A stretch of 64,000 bases of DNA from positions 62,001 to 126,000 of the forward strand of contig JAIOZF010000001.1 in the NCBI GenBank assembly GCA_021740745.1. Direction: 5' to 3'. Below the pieces are notes generated by a model. That model did not search any database. It saw only the letters and a program-made list of their open reading frames with translations, and was not told the origin of the DNA. The translations under genes were made by a program, and so were the position numbers. Origin of the DNA: Crocinitomicaceae bacterium. Its GTDB lineage: Bacteria; Bacteroidota; Bacteroidia; Flavobacteriales_D; Crocinitomicaceae. Numbering within the stretch: the first letter of the stretch is position 1; every line of letters starts with the position of its first letter. Positions 1 to 8,179 of the stretch are shown here, piece after piece.

Positions 1-111
1 TTGTGAAAGACCTGTATAGATGACAAGCTCTTCTGTGTTTAGTACTTTCTTTTGAGCAAGCATTTGTTTTGCGAGATTCGAATATAAATCCGATGTGAAA
101 TTTTCTTCCAT
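1..111 (-). CDS. Partial CDS (5' end only): helix-turn-helix / excisionase-like protein
   Basis: Reverse translation from ATG at 111 gives MEENFTSDLYSNLAKQMLAQKKVLNTEELVIYTGLSQ, resembling the N-terminus of Bacteroidota excisionase/HTH_17 proteins ('LNxEE..xYTGLS'). Truncated by window edge. Confidence 0.55.
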   Translation of the reverse strand, partial: MEENFTSDLYSNLAKQMLAQKKVLNTEELVIYTGLSQ

Positions 112-666
112 TTTTGTTTCGATTTAAAGATGAGACATTGGCGCCTGTAATTGAATTCGAAGCAATGTTATGGAAGGTTTTTTTAATTGAAAATATGGAC
201 GAAAGAGCATTTTGCGTATTGTCCATGTTTTTCTCCTTATTTTTTTCTCTATTGGCTTTTACAGTGTTCTTAACTTCTTAAAAAGAATTGTTTTTTTAAT
301 GAACGTTATGTGTTTTGTCCATACAAAAAGACTTAAGACGGTTTAGTTCCTTAATTACGTAAGTATAATTTGGTTAATTAGAAAATTCCAAAGGGGAATG
401 AAATAGATGCGATCCCTTTATAGTTATTAATTATTATCCATTAAATCACGAAAAAATAATGCATGACAATGACACCATTTCATAGGAAATAGGATATCGC
501 CTGATGATTATTCTAGCAGATTTTTTCAGAATTTATTTTGCACCGAAACTCCCACTCGTATTCCACACAAATTGTCATTGCATTATTGAAATCTTCTCGA
601 CATTTTACCAACAATTCTAAAATTTCCATACCATCAAATTGAAATCGTAGTTGTAAAATCATTTTA

Positions 667-699
667 ATTTAACCGATGAAATAATTACATTGGTTAAAT
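667..699. promoter_or_regulatory. Imperfect inverted repeat upstream of the 712 CDS (possible operator or RBS hairpin)
   Basis: atttaaccgatg (667-678) / cattggttaaat (688-699): 12-bp arms, one mismatch, 13 nt before the ATG. Confidence 0.35.
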
Positions 700-711
700 A
701 ATTTAAGCGCA

Positions 712-2007
712 ATGAGGGATAACGCCAACTATTCAAAAAAAGAAAATGACGATTTAGAAGGAACACCCAGATATACTTCAAACTCAAAATTAGGTATAGG
801 CGTTACTGAACACCTATTTAATAAATCAATGAGAGACTTAACAAGTATTGGCGCAATGTCTCAGCTAGCAAAGCAACAAAACGCAATTAGAGAAATGATA
901 AAGATGCCCATTTCAAATACTTTAAAGGCATTATCCGCAGCAAGTATCATTTCAGAAATGTCAAAACATCAAAACGCTTTGAGGGAGAAGTATAATCACA
1001 TATTTAGCTTTCAAGACGCAATTCGAGAATTGTCCAAATCAGCACTTAGAGACATTTCGGATAATTCTGCATCATCCATCATTCTGGGAGGATCTGCAGC
1101 AAGCGCTCTTGCAAGACTAAAATATGAAAATTCTGGTGGGTTCAATCCCACCTCTTCCGCATTGAATTTTATAACATCTAATCCCAACTTATTCAACAAA
1201 CAAGTTTCAATCTTCGAAAAGCTAAACAAACATTTTCATGAGATAAATCAATTGAGTACTCCTTCATGGTTGGAACAAATTAGTTCTACTAAGGATTACT
1301 CAAAAGCAACTGCACTTTCTGCATTTGAAATTATAAGCGCAAACACACTTAGTCAAATCATAGGTGAATATCCTGACGAGCAGAATATTGAAAATCCGGA
1401 GGATGAGCTTGATAAAATGAGTTCGCTTATTCAAGAAAATAAGGCGTTGAAATTAGAAATAGAAAAGCTCCTAAAAAAAATAGCTTGTCCAACAAAGAGT
1501 AAAAGCTTAAAAAAACAATTGGCAGAACTTGAAGAGCCAATCAAGCAATTTTCGCATTATGTTCATCTGAACTTATTCAAATGCTCTGAAAAATGGACAT
1601 TAAGGACAACACACTATTTCATTTCTCTAGTGAGTTATCTTATTATTAGCATATATCTTTCTAAAAAACTAGAAAACCTCTTTTTTACTGATACTTCACC
1701 CACCCAAACAATTTTCAACAATAATGATGTAAATATTGACAACAGAAGAACCATTAATGTCTACGGATTTGACAACACTACCTTATGGGGACTAACTTCT
1801 AAAGATCTCAAGGTTTACCAAAGAAAAAGTGTGAAAACTAATTGCATTGGAATGGTTCTCTTTAAAACAACAGTTAGAATTTTAAGAAAGAAGGGGGAAT
1901 GGCTTTTTATTGAATCGGTAATTACCAAGTTCGACAAAAAAACCAAAGAGGAAGTCGAATTCGTTTCGAGAGGATGGGTCAAAAAAGATGCAATAGTATT
2001 TGAGTAA
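712..2007 (+). CDS. Hypothetical protein with repetitive N-terminal helical region, one TM segment and SH3-like C-terminal domain
   Basis: 431-aa ORF. N-terminal recurring 'QNAIREM / QNALREK / QDAIREL' motifs; TM 'YFISLVSYLIISIYL'; C-terminal 'GMVLFKTTVRILRKKGEWLFIES...SRGWVKKDAI' resembles bacterial SH3. Confidence 0.6.
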   Translation: MRDNANYSKKENDDLEGTPRYTSNSKLGIGVTEHLFNKSMRDLTSIGAMSQLAKQQNAIREMIKMPISNTLKALSAASIISEMSKHQNALREKYNHIFSFQDAIRELSKSALRDISDNSASSIILGGSAASALARLKYENSGGFNPTSSALNFITSNPNLFNKQVSIFEKLNKHFHEINQLSTPSWLEQISSTKDYSKATALSAFEIISANTLSQIIGEYPDEQNIENPEDELDKMSSLIQENKALKLEIEKLLKKIACPTKSKSLKKQLAELEEPIKQFSHYVHLNLFKCSEKWTLRTTHYFISLVSYLIISIYLSKKLENLFFTDTSPTQTIFNNNDVNIDNRRTINVYGFDNTTLWGLTSKDLKVYQRKSVKTNCIGMVLFKTTVRILRKKGEWLFIESVITKFDKKTKEEVEFVSRGWVKKDAIVFE

Positions 2008-2016
2008 AAATAAAGG

Positions 2017-3000
2017 ATGAAAGATCATCATAAAACAATCGATTTTACCGATGCCCTCCGTTATGGTATACCGGTTCATATTAATGAAGTGCAGAATGGT
2101 ATAAAATGCAATTGTATTTGTCCGTCTTGCAAGCAACCTCTTGTCGCTTACAATAATCCCAAGAACAAAAAGGCACACCACTTTCAACATCAAAGTTTAA
2201 GTAATTGTAAAAACTACTACGAAACGATGATTCACTATTGGGCTAAAGAAATTATTAATGAACAAAGAGAGCTATCCGTTCCAAATCATGATTTTGAATT
2301 GAGCGATTACGCAAGGGGCTATACAGATTATGAATGGAGCAAAGATTTTCCCAAGGAAAAGATAACTGCTGCCAAAGTCGAATTCGATAAAATTCTTATT
2401 GAAAAGCATCAAGACGGCATTAAACCCGATTTAATATGCTTTGTAAAGAATAGGAAAATTCATGTTGAGATTGCTGTGACACACTTTATTGATGAATTGA
2501 AAGCTATTAAAATAGAGAATCTCAATGTCACTAGTTTAGAAATTGATTTATCAACTGTTGATCGTTCATTACAAAAAGAAAAATTGAAAAATATTCTTTC
2601 CAATGGAAATATTGAGCGAATGACATGGTTTAACAACAAGGCAATAAAACAGAAAAAAGCGTTAAGCGATCAACGGAAATCAACTATCAGAATATTCATT
2701 CTTTCAAATATGATTGAAAAAAAAGTATATGGTAAGGCCAAAAATGTTTATAAATGCCCTTTGTTTAAAACTGAACACGACGTTACACTTCATAATTGTG
2801 AGAGATGTCAATATCTAGTATACACGAATGAAATCTACGAAGGATCACAAGAACAATATGACAACAAAGAAACAATTTACCCCAAAGTAAGTATTAATTG
2901 TATTGGTCACATTGCTTCAAAATTTGATGCTCTTCTAATTGCCAACGAGATAACTGTTAGAGAAAATAAAGCCTTCAATAGAGGAGTTACTTCAAGGTGA
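2017..3000 (+). CDS. CoiA-like protein (Zn-binding N-terminus plus putative PD-(D/E)XK-like nuclease)
   Basis: 327 aa. 'CNCICPSCKQPLVAYNNPKNKKAHHFQHQS..NCKNYYETMIHYWAKE' resembles the CoiA N-terminus; 'GIKPDLICFVKNRKIHVEIAVTH' resembles a nuclease core. Starts 9 nt after the upstream gene. Confidence 0.6.
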   Translation: MKDHHKTIDFTDALRYGIPVHINEVQNGIKCNCICPSCKQPLVAYNNPKNKKAHHFQHQSLSNCKNYYETMIHYWAKEIINEQRELSVPNHDFELSDYARGYTDYEWSKDFPKEKITAAKVEFDKILIEKHQDGIKPDLICFVKNRKIHVEIAVTHFIDELKAIKIENLNVTSLEIDLSTVDRSLQKEKLKNILSNGNIERMTWFNNKAIKQKKALSDQRKSTIRIFILSNMIEKKVYGKAKNVYKCPLFKTEHDVTLHNCERCQYLVYTNEIYEGSQEQYDNKETIYPKVSINCIGHIASKFDALLIANEITVRENKAFNRGVTSR

Positions 3001-3245
3001 AATCTATTTAAGAATAAACTGAGTTACTGAAATCTGGGGCAAATCTCAAAATAAAACCAAGTTCCTTCTCTGACATAGAATTCCAAAATATATATTTTAT
3101 TTATGATATTTCCTTCTTATAATGACATTGTGTTTATTTGAGCAAATTTCAAGTTATTGATAAAAAATCAAAAGAAACTTGCATATTAAAATCTCTCAAG
3201 AAACTGCCATGAGCAGGCTTTCCAGCACTAATTAGACCAAAAAAA

Positions 3246-5462
3246 TTATGCTGCTCTTTCAATATGGATAACTCTTGTTACATATGTATCTCCTGTTTCG
3301 TTCAATATACTATTATATGGATCTCCTCCACCTAATTCATCTATTATCTCAATAACAACCGCAAAATCCTGCTCAAATTCAGAATCTAATTTACCTCTAA
3401 CCCAACAACGAACACGTAATTCCCATTCTCCACAAGAATATGATCGGGTAAAGGTTTTTTCGATTTGTTGAATCGGACTCCAAAAAGCCTCCGTTTTATC
3501 GTCAGCACTAAAGGAAACACGTTTTTTATTAGACGACGCATCCAGCTTGTCTAATGCAATGGATACTTTCGATTGAACATAATTTACAGGATCTCTAAAG
3601 TTGACAGGTGGGTTGGAAACAACTGTGATTTTTATTTTTAGTTTGCTTTCAGGATTCTCACTCGCTAACATAGCTGGAATATGAAACTTGAGAATCTTGA
3701 ATTGATCATTTTTTACTTTTCCTTCAAACAGGTAAGATGCAGAATGATTTACAGCATTTACCGCTCGTTCATAATTAGGCGCACCAAATCCTACTTGATA
3801 TTCTTTCCCAATTCCTAAAACAGGATGATGGTCAATAATGTCAGTAAAGTGAATTAGCAAAGCTTTAATTAGATTTACAGATTTATCTGTATAATATTTG
3901 AATAATCTAGCTGCTATTTGGCTAACAATCGGAGCTGAAAAGCTAGTCCCGTTGTCTGTTGCTAAATGTCTCCCTGAATGGAAAAGTCCGCTAGCAGAAA
4001 TTCTAGCAAATGGAGCGTAATTAGACATTAAATTTCCACCGTGATGTACAAGCTCAGGTTTTAGTGCTGCGTTTACTCCTGGTCCACGTCTCGAAAATGG
4101 AGATAGCTGGTTATTCCGAGAAAGGGACCCAGGGTCACTATATTTGGCATATGCACCTACTGTTAATCCAAGGACACTTTCTGCAGGAGAACAAATTCGT
4201 GCTTGAGGTGAAATAAAATGATCACCTGGAAATTCTCCAAGCGAGGTTCTAATATTGCCTGAAGCAATAATAAATAATAGATCAAATTCTCTTGAAAGAG
4301 CATCTATAGAATACGCTGATAGAGAATAATTATAGTCATCAATAGGAGTGTTTTCACCCAAAGAAAGGTTAATTACTCGAGCTTGACCTTTATATGCCTT
4401 TGCTACAGCGTTTAGTATTTCACTCAACTGCGTCCTATTTGGACCAATAATCCTTTCTACACCGTCAAGATCCGTTGTTACTCCAAATACAGCAACATCA
4501 ATAATATTACAATAGGATTGTACATTTCCAGAAGCGACTATTCGATCTAATTCATCACCAAAAGAAACTCGGCTTGCCACAAACGTTCCATGATTATATT
4601 CAGGAACTGTTGCTCCCTCTGGAAGTGACTGAGCTGAATGTACTACACAATTTTGCATTATACCTGAAAGCGATACACCGGAATCAATAATGATTACAGA
4701 TGGATTTTCTGAATCATATACAACATTAAGTTGCTGGGTTATTTCAATTGAAGGAATGGATTGGGTAATAATTGACGGTGGGTTAAGCTCTACGGATTGA
4801 ATTAGATTAAATGTGTCACTAATATTAATAATTTTCTCAACTTCAGTCGAAATCGATATTGCACAAAAGAGATCATCGAATACTAATTTTTGAATCTTGT
4901 GAGCCTCTACCTGGTATTCGCTTTTTAATAAACCTATTATCAAATCCATTTTTTCCTCATTTGCCTCTTCATGAAGATTAAGAATAGTGTCAATTGAATT
5001 GTTTTCGCTATCTAAATTCTGGAAGCGAAATTTATCTTCGGAGGCAACTGGGGAAAGACTCTCTATGTATTTAAGATATGATTTAAGTGGATTTTTCGGA
5101 TCAGAAGTATAATTCCTAATCTTTTCGTTCAACTCGCTAAATTCATTCTTTTTGATAGAAACAATTCCTTTGGATTCATTTAATGGATCAATACTCGTAA
5201 CATGAATTCCCAAATGCTCTAAAGAACTTTTGATGGCTTTCAATGGAACATTATCAGGAGCTTGGATTTTAGAATAAACATTAGTGCTGTAAACAATATC
5301 CTTTTTGGTTTCTAAAGCAGTTCTTAATTGAGAAATTTCCCCGTAAATCCGTCTACCGTGTGATGAATAATTCTCTCTTACAAAAGTAGTTCCGCCGCTT
5401 CCTTTTCTAACTGTTTCGTTAGCCGTTTTTGAAGTAGGGATAAAAAAATGTGGTCTGTCCAT
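3246..5462 (-). CDS. S8 (subtilisin-like) serine peptidase with about 240-aa N-terminal extension
   Basis: Asp motif 'VIIIDSGVSLSG', His motif 'NHGTFVAS', 'IIASGN', Ser motif 'NGTSFSAPIVSQIA'. Confidence 0.9.
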   Translation of the reverse strand: MDRPHFFIPTSKTANETVRKGSGGTTFVRENYSSHGRRIYGEISQLRTALETKKDIVYSTNVYSKIQAPDNVPLKAIKSSLEHLGIHVTSIDPLNESKGIVSIKKNEFSELNEKIRNYTSDPKNPLKSYLKYIESLSPVASEDKFRFQNLDSENNSIDTILNLHEEANEEKMDLIIGLLKSEYQVEAHKIQKLVFDDLFCAISISTEVEKIINISDTFNLIQSVELNPPSIITQSIPSIEITQQLNVVYDSENPSVIIIDSGVSLSGIMQNCVVHSAQSLPEGATVPEYNHGTFVASRVSFGDELDRIVASGNVQSYCNIIDVAVFGVTTDLDGVERIIGPNRTQLSEILNAVAKAYKGQARVINLSLGENTPIDDYNYSLSAYSIDALSREFDLLFIIASGNIRTSLGEFPGDHFISPQARICSPAESVLGLTVGAYAKYSDPGSLSRNNQLSPFSRRGPGVNAALKPELVHHGGNLMSNYAPFARISASGLFHSGRHLATDNGTSFSAPIVSQIAARLFKYYTDKSVNLIKALLIHFTDIIDHHPVLGIGKEYQVGFGAPNYERAVNAVNHSASYLFEGKVKNDQFKILKFHIPAMLASENPESKLKIKITVVSNPPVNFRDPVNYVQSKVSIALDKLDASSNKKRVSFSADDKTEAFWSPIQQIEKTFTRSYSCGEWELRVRCWVRGKLDSEFEQDFAVVIEIIDELGGGDPYNSILNETGDTYVTRVIHIERAA

Positions 5463-5518
5463 AGTGAATAGTGACTTGCTAGGCGCTTGAGCACAAATAT
5501 GTTAAATAATATTAGAAC

Positions 5519-5563
5519 AACAACCTGTATCCTCTTAGATAATTCAAGAAGATACAGGTTGTT
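5519..5563. repeat. Strong hairpin between the DUF6527-like gene and the subtilase gene
   Basis: aacaacctgtatcctctt (5519-5536) / aagaagatacaggttgtt (5546-5563): 18-bp stem with one mismatch, 9-nt loop, no clear T-tract. Confidence 0.8.
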
Positions 5564-5578
5564 AATTGTAATACGGCA

Positions 5579-5959
5579 TTAATCTTGAGCCCACTCAACT
5601 TTCCCTTTACGAATGAAAAAGTGGCTTTTACAACCTACGGTGCGCCATACAGATGGAGAAATCGTTATTTTGTTTCTATCGGTATTATACCTCCATAAGG
5701 GCTTTGAGTCTTCTAAAAGATTTAATTCAATAATTGAATCGCAACCACAAGGGCAAACAAAACTAAGCGATTCATCAATGTACCCTTCGTTGAGGATGTA
5801 AATACAATCTTTATTAGGTAATTCCGGAATTTCACTAATGATAGAAAATCGGAACTCTTCACTATCCTGTTCTGGAACTTGAACTTTCCCGGAACAAGCA
5901 GGAGGTGCCGGTCTAAAGAAACTTCTAAGCCAGTACCATAATTTCATTAACAACTTCAT
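5579..5959 (-). CDS. DUF6527-like putative metal-binding protein
   Basis: 126 aa with 'SFVCPCGCDSIIELNLL...ISPSVWRTVGCKSHFFIRKGKVEW', matching remembered DUF6527 pattern. 4-nt overlap (ATGA) with upstream E1 gene. Confidence 0.7.
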   Translation of the reverse strand: MKLLMKLWYWLRSFFRPAPPACSGKVQVPEQDSEEFRFSIISEIPELPNKDCIYILNEGYIDESLSFVCPCGCDSIIELNLLEDSKPLWRYNTDRNKITISPSVWRTVGCKSHFFIRKGKVEWAQD

Positions 5960-7353
5960 GATAATTCTGGCATTCGTAAAAATGGCGAACAGTCACCGCG
6001 GCCAGTCCATTTTAGGGAAACATCGTCAGTTTCGAAATCTTCTTCTGGAGTATTTTCAATACATCCTCCACAAAAATCCATCATTACTTTAGCATAGTCG
6101 CCTGGTCCTTCATCCTTGAAAGGATGAAGTCGATTTAGAAGTTCGTTGACCGCCATACTGCTGATTTGCATATTTATACTTATCACGGCTGGACTATTTA
6201 CATTCGCATTATGTACATACCCAACTTTTTCCCGTTCTGCGAATTCTTCAGGCATCTGACGTTTAAGACCATCATCAAATAAACGTTTGTCGGTATAAAG
6301 ACCTCTGCTCATTAAAGACGACTTACCAGGTTGGATATAATGGACACTTGCAACTATGCTTTTAATACCGCCAGTTCCATCAGCATCTAATCTTACACCT
6401 ATATCGAAGTATGGAATCAAATAGAAATTAGAAAGCTGGGAAAGCAGATGACGACCGTCAACACTATCCATACAGCCGATCAAGACGTCGCATGTTATCA
6501 ATTCCTTCAATAGATCTAAATTATCATACAAATTAACCGCATAAGGTGTAATCTTTGTTTTCAAGCCTTGGCTTTTGACAGCTTCTGCAATTACTTCTAC
6601 CTTTGATATTCCCACGTCAACCATTCTAGAATTAACAATTCTATTGAGGTTCTTAACTTCAATTTCATCTGGATCCATTATGACAAGTTCTCCAACCCCT
6701 AGTCTAACCAATTGTTCAATAGTTGGACTTCCTGTTCCAGAACAACCAACGACACCTATTTTTAATTGTTTCAGCTTGTTATAAGTTCCTTCCCCAAATG
6801 CCTGTATTGTACGTAAAGAAAATTCATCCGTATGATTTTCTTTATCTCTGCCCCATATAAGTATTTCATCTCCAGAAACAGATATCTTACTGACCATTTC
6901 AGAATTTAAATCAGGGCCAAATACTCTGGCAAAGATCTCTCCAGTTGGAAGCATAACTGCAGACATATGAACCCCATCATAATCACACCATCCAAAAACA
7001 GATCTGAATAGGTCATGATCTGATTGATCATCAGTTTCAGAAAAGTCCGGGTATCCAGTTGGGTGCGAATGAATCTTTAGAATTGCCATATTCTTTTTAG
7101 CTGCTTCTTCCAATACTGGAACGAGCCTGTCGGTTTTCCAGTTTACATGCACTGGTGTTCGCTCACACTCTTCATGTGGTATTGGAACTAATTTATGTGT
7201 AAGTAGCATAGAGGTCTCTTCGTGCTCGTACCTACCACATAGTACAATCGCAACGGCTTCCTTCCCATCACCAGGGAAAAGATGTTCTTTTATAGAAGAA
7301 TAGTGGTTGCCCGATAATCTAAGCTGAAACTCCATGGTACGGGCGTTTATCAA
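5956..7353 (-). CDS. JAB/JAMM peptidase - E1-like (ThiF) fusion protein
   Basis: N-terminal JAMM 'KIHSHPTGYPDFSETDD' (HxH-x7-SxxD); C-terminal E1 nucleotide-binding 'IGVVGCSGTGSPTIEQLVRLGVGELVIMDPDEIEVKNLNR' and 'DVLIGCMDSVDGR'. Confidence 0.9.
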   Translation of the reverse strand: MINARTMEFQLRLSGNHYSSIKEHLFPGDGKEAVAIVLCGRYEHEETSMLLTHKLVPIPHEECERTPVHVNWKTDRLVPVLEEAAKKNMAILKIHSHPTGYPDFSETDDQSDHDLFRSVFGWCDYDGVHMSAVMLPTGEIFARVFGPDLNSEMVSKISVSGDEILIWGRDKENHTDEFSLRTIQAFGEGTYNKLKQLKIGVVGCSGTGSPTIEQLVRLGVGELVIMDPDEIEVKNLNRIVNSRMVDVGISKVEVIAEAVKSQGLKTKITPYAVNLYDNLDLLKELITCDVLIGCMDSVDGRHLLSQLSNFYLIPYFDIGVRLDADGTGGIKSIVASVHYIQPGKSSLMSRGLYTDKRLFDDGLKRQMPEEFAEREKVGYVHNANVNSPAVISINMQISSMAVNELLNRLHPFKDEGPGDYAKVMMDFCGGCIENTPEEDFETDDVSLKWTGRGDCSPFLRMPELS

Positions 7354-8056
7354 ATTCCTGCAATAACCATGTATCTACTAGTGGTACATGAGTTCCCAAG
7401 TTGTCAATTCCTGGTCGCCAGGGGTTAACTGGTGTTCTATGACGTGACCATCGCTGAAAAATACGACCGTCAATATTCATGTTAGCCAAAGCTCCTATCG
7501 GTTGCTGATCTGTTCTCTGAAGAGGAGGATAAAAATAAGCCATATCCAACTGGGCTGTAGGATAACCTGGACTCATTAACACAGCTACAGTAACATTTTC
7601 AAAATTATATCCCTTTGGAACAGAATAGCCGTGAATAAGAACCCAATTCTGGTTTCCTTGCTTAATGGTTTCCCACTTCAGACCAAGTGTATCCAAGTAC
7701 TCTTGATCTTCCTCAAGCAGAGTGAATCCCCTCTGCGGGGATTCACCTTCTGTTTGATCACATGCAAGTGTTTTGAACTTTTCAACACCAGGTTCAGTGA
7801 AACAAACCACCTGATCGTTTTTGATTGTCACAACTCTACCATCCTTAAATTTCTGGCGGAGTTGGTATCGCTCAGGTGGAGTTTCTCCTGTTAGAGATAA
7901 AATCTCTTTCCCTGTCATACACTCTTTATCAACAACATAGTTCTTACGGTCAATTAGAATGCGATATTTTTTGCCTTTTGGGGCGGTGTGTCCGCATTTT
8001 GCACACCATTCGAGATCAATTATCTCATCGTTTAAACTGAAATTCGGATCCATCAT
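7319..8056 (-). CDS. Ubiquitin-like (Multi_ubiq-type) - E2-like (Prok-E2_E-type) fusion protein
   Basis: N-terminal CxxC (WCAKCGH), Ubl-like 'KKYRILIDRKNYVVDKECMTGKEILSLTGETPPERYQLRQKFKDGRVVTIKNDQVVCFTEPGVEKFKTL', then 'WVLIHGYSVPKGYNFENVTVAVLMSPGYPTAQLDMAYFYPPLQR...DGRIFQRWSRHR..VNPWRPGIDNLGTHVPLVDTWL' (prokaryotic E2-like). Overlaps the E1 gene by 35 nt. Confidence 0.85.
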   Translation of the reverse strand: MMDPNFSLNDEIIDLEWCAKCGHTAPKGKKYRILIDRKNYVVDKECMTGKEILSLTGETPPERYQLRQKFKDGRVVTIKNDQVVCFTEPGVEKFKTLACDQTEGESPQRGFTLLEEDQEYLDTLGLKWETIKQGNQNWVLIHGYSVPKGYNFENVTVAVLMSPGYPTAQLDMAYFYPPLQRTDQQPIGALANMNIDGRIFQRWSRHRTPVNPWRPGIDNLGTHVPLVDTWLLQEFDKRPYHGVSA

Positions 8057-8143
8057 CTACAATTTTAATGGATGTAACATTCCTCCGATTCTTTAAGATA
8101 GCACGGGAGGCTACAACTATCCAGACAGGATAGTTCCGTAAAC

Positions 8144-8174
8144 TTGCAGGGTTTAAAAAAAACACCTTTATTTG
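8144..8174 (+). promoter_or_regulatory. Putative Bacteroidota promoter of the small transcript
   Basis: TTG at 8144-8146, 20-nt spacer, TTTATTTG at 8167-8174 (one mismatch to TAnnTTTG). Confidence 0.4.
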
Positions 8175-8179
8175 CATAC

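Noticed and set aside
1011-1229. Antisense ORF (72 aa) and similar reverse-strand ORFs within annotated genes
   Set aside because: Overlap strong sense ORFs, no family motifs, no RBS context. Treated as spurious, as were the many ORFs antisense to mreC, rodA, mrdA, kynU, purH and others.
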